Counted from the stretch's first letter, positions 26,572 through 36,441 are shown. The stretch is 64,000 nt of DNA from Ruminococcus sp. (GCA_017626015.1 JAGAJO010000001.1:248001-312000); one strand, 5' to 3'. The notes: generated from the letters alone by a model not told the origin. Translations and numbers: made by a program.

Positions 26572-26746
26572 AGGACCTGTATTCACAAGATGTTGCACCC
26601 GCCTTTTCGGCAAATTTTGTCGATGGCTGCGTTGCAAAACCTTGACTTACGTCAGTAAGCCTGTGGTTTTGTGCCTTGCCCGCAGACAATACCCTCGGCA
26701 AAATTTGCTCGAAAATCCGTACACAAATCTTGTGAAGACAGGTTCT
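26572..26746. repeat. MITE-like palindromic repeat, family A copy 1
   Basis: A 175-base element with 20-base terminal inverted repeats (18 of 20 match) of the form AGAACCTGTCTTCACAAGAT. Near the middle (about 26639-26664) is a palindromic core with TTGACTTACGTCAGTAAGCC, also found in the copy at 31911-32072 and, in altered form, in family B. The left end stops 1-2 bases from the ribosome site of the gene at 26274-26555. Confidence 0.85.
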
Positions 26747-26882
26747 TATAAAATTATCAATACTGTAAATACTTTTTTCTGCCGTTCAGCGGCGGAGCCT
26801 CCATAAACCTGCGCCGCCTGTTTTCCGGCGCATACCTGTCATTATACTATGGTGCAAAGAAAAAATCAGTCGTTTTGCGCCG
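26747..26882. other. Spacer between family A repeat and the DUF4340 gene
   Basis: On the minus strand a TATAAT at about 26846 may serve as a promoter for the 93-residue protein, although its -35 box is poor. A GC-rich hairpin (GGCGGCGC...CTCCGCCGC, about 26798-26830) follows. Nothing else is visible. Confidence 0.35.
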
Positions 26883-28379
26883 TCAGAAATTTTCGTCAAC
26901 CGCTATACCCTTCTGAACATTCTCGGCGTTTTTCATAAGTGTGTCGATCCATGTACTCTGGATCCTGAAGGAAGGCTTTCCGTTAAGCTTGACGATGTAT
27001 CTTCTGGAGGTATCCTTATAAAATTCAAGTTTGTCGGAGCCTCCGTCCGATCTCTGCTGAACTATTGTAAGCTCGCAGCTGCCCTCAGGTTCCTCAAAGT
27101 ATATCTCGCCTGTCGGGCAGGTCAGGATATACTGATAAAGACTCTTGAAATTTTCTACATCGATATCTTTTCCGCCGCAGGTGACCTTTGTTACCTCCGC
27201 TGTGCTGCCGTCCTCGTTTGTATTGCTGCTTGAGCCGTTGCTCTCGATCTCGTATACCGTTTTCTCACCGTTGTGATCTATGGATATTTCCGAAAGATCA
27301 ACAATGTAGTTTGAAGTCATTACGCTTGAAATAACGTCCTCGATCCTGAAGGTCGCCCAGGGCAGATTATCCATAGATACCGTATAAATTGCATCAACAC
27401 CCTTTGTTCCCTCAAGATAGCAGTAGTAGCCTGTGGGAGAACCTGTATCCTCGCCGTTTTCGTCCTTTTCGTACACCTCGTTGCCTATCTTAAGCAGATA
27501 GTCGTAGCCTTCGCCTTTAAGACTTACCGTTGCGAAGGGGTCGCTTATGCCGTATTCCGCCAGATCCTCACCCTCGGGATGTAAAACGGCGCAGCCGCTT
27601 GCCGTAAGTCCCCACATTCCGTGAGTTACTGCGCTGGAGCCTGTGATATTAAGATAAGAGAATATAGGTGATGAAATTACCTGACTTGAAAGCATACCCT
27701 CGATATTTTTTGGGTCGTTTTCAAACACTACCTCGTAATCCCAGTCCTTTCTGGTTACAGTTTCCACGCCGTATTCCGGCCAATCCGATTCGGAGGGCTT
27801 GTCTATAAGCGTAAGAGCCGCAAAGTCGGTAAACGGACCCGTGAAATAGGAAAGCTTTGAACCAAGCACCATATAAACATCGCTGCTGCCCTGTATTCTC
27901 ACATAGGAATATCTCTCGTTGGGAGCCTCTGTTCCTACATCTACCGCAGTCTCGGTCCCGTCCTTATAAGCGATCTTAAAGGTTGCAGTCGGTTTATCGA
28001 GACCGTATTTAGCCATATCTCCCGCATTTTTCTCCACCAGCTTTTTGGCTTCAAGCCCGCCGCAGTTTGAGATCATACTGTTTTTCATCGTGCTGTTCTG
28101 ATTGATGCCGGACAGCTCAGCTATCTCCCACACCGATTTTCCGGAAGCGGGAGAATACAGCTTAAAGGAACAGTAGGAGTTCTCAACGCTTATTTCCTTA
28201 ATTTCGTCGGAGGACTTTTCAAGGATAACAACGCTTTCGTCCTCGCTTGAAGCGGATACCTGAGAGCTTGAATCCTTCTTGTCCTTGTCTTCCCCTGTGG
28301 AGTTAAGGAAAACCATAACTCCCGCAAGGCTTGCGGCAATTACCGTGCATATGATTATTCCCTGTATTTTTCCGTTCAT
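26883..28379 (-). CDS. DUF4340 domain-containing protein of a Gld-like ABC system
   Basis: 498 residues. One N-terminal membrane segment (about 6-26) is followed by a Ser/Asp/Glu-rich linker and repeated beta-rich units with Tyr-Gly-(Leu/Ile)-(Asp/Ser) and Asp-(Val/Ile)-Gly motifs typical of DUF4340. These proteins are usually encoded next to GldG-like ABC components, as here (15-base gap). The bulk of the protein is predicted outside the membrane. Substrate and role are unknown. Confidence 0.82.
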   Translation of the reverse strand: MNGKIQGIIICTVIAASLAGVMVFLNSTGEDKDKKDSSSQVSASSEDESVVILEKSSDEIKEISVENSYCSFKLYSPASGKSVWEIAELSGINQNSTMKNSMISNCGGLEAKKLVEKNAGDMAKYGLDKPTATFKIAYKDGTETAVDVGTEAPNERYSYVRIQGSSDVYMVLGSKLSYFTGPFTDFAALTLIDKPSESDWPEYGVETVTRKDWDYEVVFENDPKNIEGMLSSQVISSPIFSYLNITGSSAVTHGMWGLTASGCAVLHPEGEDLAEYGISDPFATVSLKGEGYDYLLKIGNEVYEKDENGEDTGSPTGYYCYLEGTKGVDAIYTVSMDNLPWATFRIEDVISSVMTSNYIVDLSEISIDHNGEKTVYEIESNGSSSNTNEDGSTAEVTKVTCGGKDIDVENFKSLYQYILTCPTGEIYFEEPEGSCELTIVQQRSDGGSDKLEFYKDTSRRYIVKLNGKPSFRIQSTWIDTLMKNAENVQKGIAVDENF

Positions 28380-28394
28380 ATTGAAAACCTCGGT

Positions 28395-30095
28395 TTACTT
28401 GTTCTTTCTTCTGATCCATACAACGATACCCACAGCCAGCACAGCTGCCGGAATAATAGCCGAGAATGTCCATTTAAGGATATTCTTCTGCCTTTCGTTT
28501 ATATCGAAAGCGTTTCCGGTGATGGTCTTGGGCGTTATGGTAACGCCGTCGGTCTTGTGGGTGATACCGTTAAGAACGCTGAGGACGTATTCACGGTTAT
28601 TGTACTGCTCAGCCGCAAGGATATTGTCGTTGAGCAGGTATTCCGAACCGAAGCAGAGAATGCTGCTGTAAACCGTAGTTCCCTCGCTGTCGTTAAGGAA
28701 TTTAGCCTTTGAGCCTACAGCCATATAGCACTGCTCTCCGGTTTCGATCCGGTCTGAGATCTCTCCGGTGGTCATGGATACGTCCGCTGTATATGCGTCG
28801 TCGGTGGACTTGATATATTCCTGGACGGTTATCATATCCTTTTCCTCAAACAGCGCATTTACCGGTCTTGTGAACCACGAGCTTATCACCGGCTCGGATG
28901 ACGTTATATCCTGATCGAAGCTGTCGGACAGGTTTGTGGCGGTGGTGATAAAGGGATAGTTATAATAGTTCGACTGATAAGTCTCGCAGATAACTCCGTC
29001 GCCTATGGAAAGTCCGTATTCCTCAAGAAATTCGTCAATGTTCGGTGTATCGTCCTGACCGTAGGAGGCGATGTAGATGAGCTGTCTTCCCAGATCGCCG
29101 TCGTTGTTCAAAAAGTCGCTGAGCTTTGTTATCTCAGCCTCAAGATAATCGGTCTTAGGTGCTGGAACGACTATTACGCTTGTATTTTCCGGGATATCCT
29201 CCTTGGTTATATCAACGCTGTTTACATTGTAGCCGTTTGCAACAAGGAGAGTCCGGAAATATGCAAGGTCTGTGATCTCGCTTCTGCCGGTAAGTATCGT
29301 GACATAAACGGGGTGAGGATCCGTTACTGTCATCAGTGCGGAGGTGAAAGCCTGCTCCGCATTGGAGGACTCAACGTATCCGCCGTAGTAGGCAAGGAAG
29401 GTCAGGTCGCTGCCCGCCTGCTCTACAAGCATATCTATGCTGTAGCCCGACTGGGAAAGCTCGCTTACAAAATCGCTGTTGAAGCTGAGCAGATCTACCA
29501 TGCCGAGCTTTCTTGTTCTCTGTATCTTCTCTCCGTCGATCTCGGTGTTGGTCTCAAAAATAATATCGAACTGGCTTACGGAATCGGTATAATTCTTTAC
29601 CACGTCCGGATTTGAATCGATATCCATAAATCTGTAGGAGATATGATCGTTGAGCTTGCAGTAATTTTTCAGCAGCTCCACAGCCTGCTTATTGTAGGCT
29701 GAATAATTTGTGTACGCTTCCTCGTCTGCAAATATAGTGACGGTAACGTCCACGTCAACGTTTTTAACATACTCCTCCGAATCCTCCGATACGGAATATA
29801 TCTTGTCGGAGGTAAGGTCTATAGTGACGGGGTATCTGTCAAAGATCATGGTGGTCACTATATTCACCATTACCAGGAGCGCAATAAAAACGCAGGTGAG
29901 AACGGTTGCCATTGTGCCGTGCTTAAGTTTTTTTGCGTTAAAAGCTTTTTCATGCTTTTTTTCTTTTTTCTCTTTTTTCGGCTTGTCGCTGCCGGAGTCA
30001 TTTTTTTCGCCGCTTACTATATCCTTCAGAAGCTCCTTTGAATCCTTTGAGAGCTTTTCCTGAACGTTTTCATTATTTTTGTTTTCGTTTTCCAT
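28395..30095 (-). CDS. GldG-like ABC-type uncharacterized transport protein
   Basis: 566 residues. A charged N-terminus (Lys/Glu-rich to about residue 55) precedes a membrane segment at about 60-82; the outside region contains an ABC-type (GldG/IFT52-like) domain with Thr-Val-Thr-Ile-Phe-Ala-Asp-Glu-Glu; a second membrane segment at about 540-560 ends the protein. In Bacteroidetes GldG works with GldA and GldF in gliding, while in Firmicutes the same set is found without gliding. ATG 30095 follows AAGGAGG. Confidence 0.82.
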   Translation of the reverse strand: MENENKNNENVQEKLSKDSKELLKDIVSGEKNDSGSDKPKKEKKEKKHEKAFNAKKLKHGTMATVLTCVFIALLVMVNIVTTMIFDRYPVTIDLTSDKIYSVSEDSEEYVKNVDVDVTVTIFADEEAYTNYSAYNKQAVELLKNYCKLNDHISYRFMDIDSNPDVVKNYTDSVSQFDIIFETNTEIDGEKIQRTRKLGMVDLLSFNSDFVSELSQSGYSIDMLVEQAGSDLTFLAYYGGYVESSNAEQAFTSALMTVTDPHPVYVTILTGRSEITDLAYFRTLLVANGYNVNSVDITKEDIPENTSVIVVPAPKTDYLEAEITKLSDFLNNDGDLGRQLIYIASYGQDDTPNIDEFLEEYGLSIGDGVICETYQSNYYNYPFITTATNLSDSFDQDITSSEPVISSWFTRPVNALFEEKDMITVQEYIKSTDDAYTADVSMTTGEISDRIETGEQCYMAVGSKAKFLNDSEGTTVYSSILCFGSEYLLNDNILAAEQYNNREYVLSVLNGITHKTDGVTITPKTITGNAFDINERQKNILKWTFSAIIPAAVLAVGIVVWIRRKNK

Positions 30096-30113
30096 TTTAC
30101 CCGGACCTCCTTA

Positions 30114-30818
30114 TCATCCCCAACGGCGTTTTTCAAGCACCCTGACCGTAAGGAAAAGGAATGCGGCAATGGCGCTGAGGAAAAATACAACGTTTGAAAA
30201 GTCAAACAGACCGTAGGTAAAAGCATAATATCTCTCGCCGAAGGATACCTTCTGAAATACCGTCTGGATCGCATTTACCGGAATAAGATCTCCGATCGTT
30301 GTCATGAACGACGCCGCGATCAGCGCAACAAAGCTTACGACTGCCGCAACTACCTGGTTCTCGGTAAAGGACGAGCAGAAGATACCTATAGCTATATAAG
30401 CTCCGCCCACCAGCAGGAGAGCAGCAATATTACCCACAATAACGTTCCAGTCAGGCTGACCGAAGGCGGACACCACCACAGCCATTACCGCTGTAATGGA
30501 AACGGCTATCACATATATGAGAAATGCCGCAAGGAATTTTCCCGCAACGATAGATCCCAGACTTATAGGAGCGGTCAGCAGACACTGATCGGTCCTGGAA
30601 CGCTTTTCCTCCGAAATGGTCCTCATGGTGAGGATAGGTATAAGCACAATTATAATAGTTAGCAGCGAGCTGAACAGAGAATCCAGCTTCGTATAGCCGC
30701 TGTTTAAGCTGTAATAGGAAAACATGATGCCGCAGTATGCAAAAAACGCCGCAATGAATATGTATCCTATAGGCGAGGTGAAGTACGCCTTGACCTCTCT
30801 TCTGAAAATAGCTCCCAT
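30114..30818 (-). CDS. ABC transporter permease, GldF-like
   Basis: 234 residues with six predicted membrane segments. It starts with Phe-Arg-Arg-Glu-Val-Lys-Ala-Tyr-Phe-Thr-Ser-Pro-Ile-Gly-Tyr, a hallmark of this ABC-2 permease group, and has Thr-Met-Arg-Thr-Ile-Ser-Glu-Glu-Lys-Arg-Ser after the second segment. The start overlaps the ATPase stop as TGATG. Confidence 0.88.
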   Translation of the reverse strand: MGAIFRREVKAYFTSPIGYIFIAAFFAYCGIMFSYYSLNSGYTKLDSLFSSLLTIIIVLIPILTMRTISEEKRSRTDQCLLTAPISLGSIVAGKFLAAFLIYVIAVSITAVMAVVVSAFGQPDWNVIVGNIAALLLVGGAYIAIGIFCSSFTENQVVAAVVSFVALIAASFMTTIGDLIPVNAIQTVFQKVSFGERYYAFTYGLFDFSNVVFFLSAIAAFLFLTVRVLEKRRWG

Positions 30819-31795
30819 CAGATATCCTCCTCCCCGCTGACGTTATCGTTAAGGGCGGGAATGCTCTCACCCATTGTGAGCTTAAGGAATATGTCCTCCA
30901 GAGACATTTCAGAGGACTTCATTCCAAGCAGATACCAGCGGTTTTCTACCATAGCATTAAAGATATCGTACCTTATGTCGGTACCCTCCTTAGCCTCTAT
31001 CCTGTAATCGCAGATATTGCCGCTGCGCTCTGAGTCGCATACGACTTTGTCCACGCCGTCGATCTTTTTGAGCGCCCTGAGAACGTCTTCCTTTCTGCCG
31101 TCGATCCTGCATACCAGCCTATGGTCTCCCGCAAGCTTCATTGAAAGGTTTTCCTCGGTATCGTTGGCAACGACCTTTCCTTCGTTTATGACCACGATCT
31201 TATCGCACACCGCCTGTACCTCCGACAGAATGTGTGAAGAAAGAATGACCGTGTGATTTTTTCCCAGCTTTTTGATAAGCGTCCTGATCTCGATGATCTG
31301 TTTCGGGTCGAGTCCCACTGTCGGTTCGTCCAGGATAAGCACCTTGGGATTTCCCACCAGCGCCTGGGCAAGACCCACTCTCTGACGGTATCCTTTGGAC
31401 AGATTCTTTATTAGCCTGTTATAAACGTTTTCGATCTTCACAAGGCTGCATATATCCTGCAAATGAGAGATCTTAGGCAGCTTGCATTTTTTTAGATCGT
31501 ATATGAAGTAAAGGTATTCCTTGACGGTCATATCCACATAAAGGGGCGGGATCTCCGGAAGATATCCGATCTTCTGCTTTGCCTTTACGGGGTTTTCCAG
31601 AATATCCACTCCGTCAATGAGCGCTTTGCCCCCCGAGCTGGATATATAACCGGTAAGTATATTCATTGTGGTGGATTTTCCCGCTCCGTTAGGTCCGAGA
31701 AATCCCAGGACCTCGCCGTCCCCGGCTTTGAAGGACACGTTATCCACAGCCTTTTTGTCGCCGTAATGCTTTGAAAGGTTTACAACCTCGATCAT
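30818..31795 (-). CDS. ABC transporter ATP-binding protein, GldA-like
   Basis: 325 residues. It has the Walker A Gly-Pro-Asn-Gly-Ala-Gly-Lys-Ser-Thr, signature Leu-Ser-Lys-Gly-Tyr-Arg-Gln-Arg and Walker B Val-Leu-Ile-Leu-Asp-Glu-Pro-Thr-Val-Gly-Leu-Asp motifs. About 90 extra C-terminal residues form a regulatory domain common in this family. ATG 31795 follows TTAGGAGGAAA. It is the first gene of the four-gene ABC operon. Confidence 0.9.
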   Translation of the reverse strand: MIEVVNLSKHYGDKKAVDNVSFKAGDGEVLGFLGPNGAGKSTTMNILTGYISSSGGKALIDGVDILENPVKAKQKIGYLPEIPPLYVDMTVKEYLYFIYDLKKCKLPKISHLQDICSLVKIENVYNRLIKNLSKGYRQRVGLAQALVGNPKVLILDEPTVGLDPKQIIEIRTLIKKLGKNHTVILSSHILSEVQAVCDKIVVINEGKVVANDTEENLSMKLAGDHRLVCRIDGRKEDVLRALKKIDGVDKVVCDSERSGNICDYRIEAKEGTDIRYDIFNAMVENRWYLLGMKSSEMSLEDIFLKLTMGESIPALNDNVSGEEDI

Positions 31796-31910
31796 TTTAT
31801 TTTTTTCCTCCTAACGGAAAATTATTCCTGACAGAATTTGCTCTTTAAATAATTTTACCGTGTAAATGTGAAAGCAGAGTGATAATTTAAAGAAACCTGC
31901 CGTTTCATTG

Positions 31911-32072
31911 AGAACCTGTCTTCATAAGATTTGTGTGCGGATTTTCGAGCAAATTTTGCCGGGGGCAAGACGCAAAGCCGCAGGCTTACTGACGTAAGTC
32001 AAGGCTTTGCAACGCAGTCCTCGACAAAATTTGCCAAAAAGACGTGCGCAATATCTTGTGAAGACAGGTTCT
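31911..32072. repeat. MITE-like palindromic repeat, family A copy 2
   Basis: A 162-base element with ends AGAACCTGTCTTCATAAGAT and ATCTTGTGAAGACAGGTTCT (one mismatch). The core CAGGCTTACTGACGTAAGTC is at 31981-32000. It ends 5 bases before the gltX stop codon region at 32078, so on the gltX strand it starts directly after the gene. Confidence 0.88.
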
Positions 32073-32077
32073 GATAA

Positions 32078-33535
32078 TCAGCCGCCAAGCTGTTCTATTC
32101 CCTTTTTCACCCTTGCGACAGTATCGTCCTTGCCGATAAGGGCAGCGATCTCGATACCGCCTCCGGGGGTAAACGCCTTGCCCGAGACCGCAACTCTCAG
32201 CGGCCACAGCACGATACCGTTCTTGACGCCCATTTCCGAGATAAGAGCGAACAGCTTTTCATGAATGGTCTCCTGATCCCAGTTTTCCTTGTCAATGCTC
32301 TCCAGTACGGGAAGCACTGCCTTAAGGGATCCCAGAGAATTTTCCGGGTTGGTCTTCATCTTCTTGTGGGTGTAAAGCCCGTTGGAATATTCGGGGAGAA
32401 CGTCGAAGAAATCCACCATTTCGGGGATCTCGGTGAAAAGCTCTACTCTAGCCTGTAAGAGCGCCGCAACTGCATTGAGATCTATATCCTCTCTTTTTAC
32501 GCTCTGTCTGATATACGGTATGGCGTACTCTGCAAATTTCTCGGGAGAAAGCTTCTTGATATACTTTCCGTTTATAGCCTTCAGCTTTACGGAGTCGAAG
32601 ATAGCGGGAGATTTTGAAAGCCCCTGTACATCGAACTCCTTCACAAGCTCGTCAAGAGAAAAGATCTCCTCCTCGCCCTTCGGCGCCCAGCCAAGCAGAG
32701 CGATATAGTTTATAACAGCCTCTTTAAGATAGCCTTTAGCCATGAGATCCTCGTAGGAGGCGTCACCGTCTCTCTTGGAAAGCTTATGCTGCTTGTCCTT
32801 CATGATATGCTCAACATGGATATATGTTGGGACCTCCCAGCCGAAAGCCTTATACAGCAGATTGTACTTCGGCGCAGAGGACAGATACTCGTTTCCTCTT
32901 ACAACGTGGGTAATTCCCATAAGATGATCGTCCACAACGTTTGCAAAATTGTATGTGGGCATTCCGTCGGTCTTTATCAGTATCTGATCGTCAAGGGTCG
33001 CACAGTCCACGGTAATATCTCCGTAAAGCTCGTCGTGGAAGGTCACCTCTCCCGATTCGGGTATCTTCTGTCTGATAACATAGGGAAGTCCCGCATCAAG
33101 ATTTGCCTGTATCTCCTCCTTTGAAAGATTGCGGCAGTGTCTGTCGTACATAGGTGAGATACCGCTCGCCTCCTGGATAGCCTTAAGCTCGTCGAGCCTT
33201 TCCTTGGTGCAGAAGCAGTAATAAGCCTCGCCCTTTTCCACCAGCTGCTCTGCATACTGCTTGAACATACCCATTCTTTCCGACTGGATATAAGGACCTA
33301 CCGGACCGCCTATATCGGGACCCTCGTCCCAGTTAAGGCCGCATTCCTTAAGAGTTTTGTATATGACCTCCGTTGCGCCGTCAACGTAGCGTTCTCTGTC
33401 GGTATCTTCGATACGGAGGATAAAATCTCCGCCGTTCTGTTTAGCTATAAGGTAGGTAAACAGTGCTGTTCTGAGATTTCCTATGTGCATATATCCCGTG
33501 GGAGACGGGGCAAATCTTGTTCTGACTTTGTTCAT
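32078..33535 (-). CDS. gltX: Glutamate-tRNA ligase
   Basis: 485 residues, a normal length. The class I signature is [10 protein letters not shown] near residue 10 (HIGH), with Lys-Leu-Ser-Lys-Arg near residue 253 (KMSKS loop). It charges tRNA-Glu. ATG 33535 follows AGAAAGGAC. It lies after ribF on the same strand, with a short family B-like hairpin between. Confidence 0.97.
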   Translation of the reverse strand: MNKVRTRFAPSPTGYMHIGNLRTALFTYLIAKQNGGDFILRIEDTDRERYVDGATEVIYKTLKECGLNWDEGPDIGGPVGPYIQSERMGMFKQYAEQLVEKGEAYYCFCTKERLDELKAIQEASGISPMYDRHCRNLSKEEIQANLDAGLPYVIRQKIPESGEVTFHDELYGDITVDCATLDDQILIKTDGMPTYNFANVVDDHLMGITHVVRGNEYLSSAPKYNLLYKAFGWEVPTYIHVEHIMKDKQHKLSKRDGDASYEDLMAKGYLKEAVINYIALLGWAPKGEEEIFSLDELVKEFDVQGLSKSPAIFDSVKLKAINGKYIKKLSPEKFAEYAIPYIRQSVKREDIDLNAVAALLQARVELFTEIPEMVDFFDVLPEYSNGLYTHKKMKTNPENSLGSLKAVLPVLESIDKENWDQETIHEKLFALISEMGVKNGIVLWPLRVAVSGKAFTPGGGIEIAALIGKDDTVARVKKGIEQLGG

Positions 33536-33557
33536 TTTTTCTGTCCTTTCTTATTTA

Positions 33558-33592
33558 GGTAACACCGTACAAGGACTTTGTACGATGCTGCC
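33558..33592. repeat. Short family B-like hairpin between ribF and gltX
   Basis: GGTAACACCGTACAAGG...TTTGTACGATGCTGCC forms an imperfect hairpin whose ends resemble the family B termini (GGCAACACCGCACA). It probably represents an internally deleted copy. Its right end meets the ribF stop codon (33592-33594). Confidence 0.55.
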
Positions 33593-34512
33593 TATATCAA
33601 ACCGTAATATTTTTCCGTAAACTCAGTATTCCTTTCTATTTCAGCCTTAAGCTCTTCAAGACTGCCGAATTTTTTTTCGGGGCGGACGAAGCTGTCCAGT
33701 CGTATTTCCACTGTTTTGCCGTACAGATCGCCGTTAAATCCGATTATATAGGTTTCCGCAAGGGGAATCGCTTTTTCGCTGACCGTAGGCTTTATTCCCA
33801 CATTTGTCACGCCGTAATAGATATGCGAATCCGTTATGACCCGTGAGCAGTATACGCCGAATCCGGGAAGTATCTGTCCTTTCGGTATGATCTGATTTAT
33901 TGTAGGGAAGCTCCACGTTCTGCCCAGCTCGTTTCCGTGCTCCACCGGCAGGGTAAAGCCGAAAGAGTACCCCAGCATTTCGTTGGCTTTTTCTATTTTT
34001 CCCGCCCTGATGTAAGCTCTTACCGCCGTGGAGCTTATCTCCTCTCCGCCGTAAAAAAGCTTGTCCAGTACAGTGACATCGATACCGTACTTTTTCCCGA
34101 GCAGTCTGAGGCTTTCTGCGTTGCCGTCAGCATTTTTTCCAAAGCGGAAATCGCTTCCGCACACCGCCGCCCGACAGCCAAGTCTGCCTTTAAGGATATC
34201 CCGTACAAATTCCTCGGGAGACATATCCTTAAGCTCCTCAAATGGGGGAGAATAGAGATATTCCACTCCAAGCTCCTCGAATCTTCTGTGTTTTCCTTCG
34301 TCTGTAAGGATCATTTCAAGTCTGCCGTCATGACCCTTCGATGTCACGGTATCGGTGCGGAATGTGAACACAGCAGGCTTGAGACCGTATTCCTTGAGTC
34401 TGACCGCCGTCCTGATGACTGCGCAGTGACCTTTATGAACACCGTCGAACAGCCCCAGCGCACAGGCGGTTTTTATATCGGGCGCTGCGCCCGTTAAAGT
34501 TATATCCTGCAA
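33592..34512 (-). CDS. ribF: Bifunctional riboflavin kinase/FAD synthetase
   Basis: About 306 residues. The start is TTG 34512, 9 bases after AAAGGA; another TTG at 34518 is nearer to that site. The N-terminal nucleotidyltransferase domain has Gly-Leu-Phe-Asp-Gly-Val-His-Lys-Gly-His and the C-terminal flavokinase domain (about 180-305) has Thr-Trp-Ser-Phe-Pro-Thr-Ile-Asn. It makes FMN and FAD. It is located after truB, a common clostridial order. Confidence 0.95.
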   Translation of the reverse strand: MQDITLTGAAPDIKTACALGLFDGVHKGHCAVIRTAVRLKEYGLKPAVFTFRTDTVTSKGHDGRLEMILTDEGKHRRFEELGVEYLYSPPFEELKDMSPEEFVRDILKGRLGCRAAVCGSDFRFGKNADGNAESLRLLGKKYGIDVTVLDKLFYGGEEISSTAVRAYIRAGKIEKANEMLGYSFGFTLPVEHGNELGRTWSFPTINQIIPKGQILPGFGVYCSRVITDSHIYYGVTNVGIKPTVSEKAIPLAETYIIGFNGDLYGKTVEIRLDSFVRPEKKFGSLEELKAEIERNTEFTEKYYGLI

Positions 34513-34562
34513 ATGCAACCGTCCTTTAGATCACAGCTCCGCCGATAACGGCACAGCTTATG

Positions 34563-35468
34563 TCAGTAAAAATTTTTAACGCTTCGGAAAAGACCTTCGT
34601 CAAAGCGGCCTATTCCAAGAAATTCTCCCGAACTTCCGTAGACCCTGTATAGCTGCCCGTCGGGAACGTCGGCTCCTACCTGCTGCGGTCTGAGCTTGAC
34701 GCCGTTTTTATAAAGTCCCGTTACACGGCTGCCAAGAGAAATTTTCCCGTACACCTCAAAGGCTCTGTCAAGGGGAGAGATAAGCCTTTCGATCTCTCCC
34801 GCAGCGGCAGCCTCTGCTATCTCCTCCGGAGTATGGCTGTCCTCTATACGGCAGCCGCCTGAATACGTCCTTTCAAGGCTTGTCATAACGCCGCCTGTTC
34901 CAAGGCTTTTTCCTATATCCGCAATAACTGTGCGCACATAGGTCCCCTTGCGGCACACGATGTACATTTTTCCCTGCCTTTCGGCTTCGTCGTATTCGGG
35001 GATATCTATGCTGTCAATGTGGACACATCTCGGCTCACGCTCAACTGTCCTGCCCTCTCTGGCAAGCTGATAAAGCTTTTTTCCGTCTACCTTTACCGCA
35101 GAATACATGGGCGGCACCTGCATGATGTCCCCCTGAAGCTTATCCGCCGCCGACCTCAGCTCTTTTTCGGATATCCTAAGCGGAGACGTTGAGATAACGC
35201 TGCCTGTGATATCCTCGGTGTCTGTGGATATCCCCAGTCTGAATCCCGCAGAATATTCCTTTCTCGTGTCGGGTATGATATCGCATGCCTTTGTGGCTTT
35301 TCCCACAAAAACAGGCAGAACCCCCGTCGCCATGGGATCTAGAGTGCCTGCGTGACCCAGCCGCTTTATGTGAAGTATCCCCCGGAGCTTTGCTATCACG
35401 TCGAATGATGTCCAGCCTGCGGGCTTATAAACATTGATTATCCCGCACAGGGCAGTATTGTCAGTCAT
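34563..35468 (-). CDS. truB: tRNA pseudouridine-55 synthase TruB
   Basis: 301 residues from ATG 35468, overlapping the nrnA-type gene by 8 bases. The catalytic motif Gly-His-Ala-Gly-Thr-Leu-Asp-Pro-Met-Ala-Thr-Gly holds the nucleophilic Asp near residue 43. A C-terminal PUA-like part is present. It converts U55 of tRNA. Confidence 0.97.
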   Translation of the reverse strand: MTDNTALCGIINVYKPAGWTSFDVIAKLRGILHIKRLGHAGTLDPMATGVLPVFVGKATKACDIIPDTRKEYSAGFRLGISTDTEDITGSVISTSPLRISEKELRSAADKLQGDIMQVPPMYSAVKVDGKKLYQLAREGRTVEREPRCVHIDSIDIPEYDEAERQGKMYIVCRKGTYVRTVIADIGKSLGTGGVMTSLERTYSGGCRIEDSHTPEEIAEAAAAGEIERLISPLDRAFEVYGKISLGSRVTGLYKNGVKLRPQQVGADVPDGQLYRVYGSSGEFLGIGRFDEGLFRSVKNFY

Positions 35469-36414
35469 CAAACCCCAGCTCCCTTACGCCCTCCAGAAGC
35501 TTAGCCTTTACCGTTTCCAGATCTCCGTGTATCTCGCAGCCCGAGGCTCTTATGTGTCCGCCGCCGCCGAATCTTCGGCAGAACTCAGAAGCGTCCGTAT
35601 CCTCGGTGGTCCGAACCGATATCTTATAAACGTTCTCGTGACGCTGCTTGACGGTTATGCCTATCTTTACTCCCTCCACTTGGAGAGGGATAGACGCAAG
35701 TCCGTCAAATTCCGCAGGATCTACTCCGCATTCCTCTATCATACGGGTGGTAAGCACTATCATTGAGCATTGACCCCCGAAGAAATATTCCATTTTACTT
35801 GTGACAGCCTGTTCAACGGCAAGCCTTGCACGGCTTTTTACATCGAACATTTTTCTGTTTACAGCGGCAAAATCAATATTGTACGCCATAAGCTCCGCAC
35901 AGGCGATATGAGCCTGCGGCGTTGTATTTTCATATTTAAAGCAGCCGGTGTCCGTGGCGATGCCTGTATAAAGACACTTTGCGGTCAGATCGGATATCTC
36001 CCTGCCGGTGTATTTGAAAAGCTGATACATTATCAGCGCAGATGCGGACGCATTGGCGTCCACATAGGTAAGCTTTGCAAACTCCTTGTTGGAAACATGG
36101 TGATCGATACACAGATCCACCGTTCCCGGCTGCTGAAACTGAGCCAGAGAGCTTCCTATAAGCTGCGGGTCGGCAATGTCCACCGCAATAACATATTCCG
36201 GATCAAATTCCTGCGGCTGATAATCCTCGTACATAAATGCATAACGCTGAGGAAAGCTGTCGGAATTCACCACGTTTGCCTTTTTCCCCATGTCCCTCAG
36301 AAAATAGCAAAGCGCAAAGCCGGTCCCAAGAGTGTCGCCGTCGGGACTTTTGTGCGTCAGTATAAGAAAATTGTCGTTATCTCTGAAAATATCCGTGATC
36401 TCACGAAAATTCAT
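35461..36414 (-). CDS. nrnA: DHH-family phosphoesterase (oligoribonuclease/PAP phosphatase NrnA-like)
   Basis: 317 residues. The DHH domain has Ser-Pro-Asp-Gly-Asp-Thr near residue 24, Ala-Val-Asp near 79 and Asp-His-His near 108, the metal ligands of the family. The DHHA1 domain ends with Gly-Gly-Gly-His near residue 289. It degrades short RNAs or cyclic dinucleotide products and pAp. It stands between rbfA and truB as in many Firmicutes. Confidence 0.93.
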   Translation of the reverse strand: MNFREITDIFRDNDNFLILTHKSPDGDTLGTGFALCYFLRDMGKKANVVNSDSFPQRYAFMYEDYQPQEFDPEYVIAVDIADPQLIGSSLAQFQQPGTVDLCIDHHVSNKEFAKLTYVDANASASALIMYQLFKYTGREISDLTAKCLYTGIATDTGCFKYENTTPQAHIACAELMAYNIDFAAVNRKMFDVKSRARLAVEQAVTSKMEYFFGGQCSMIVLTTRMIEECGVDPAEFDGLASIPLQVEGVKIGITVKQRHENVYKISVRTTEDTDASEFCRRFGGGGHIRASGCEIHGDLETVKAKLLEGVRELGFDD

Positions 36415-36441
36415 TAAAATCTACGCCCTTCCATTGAATAC

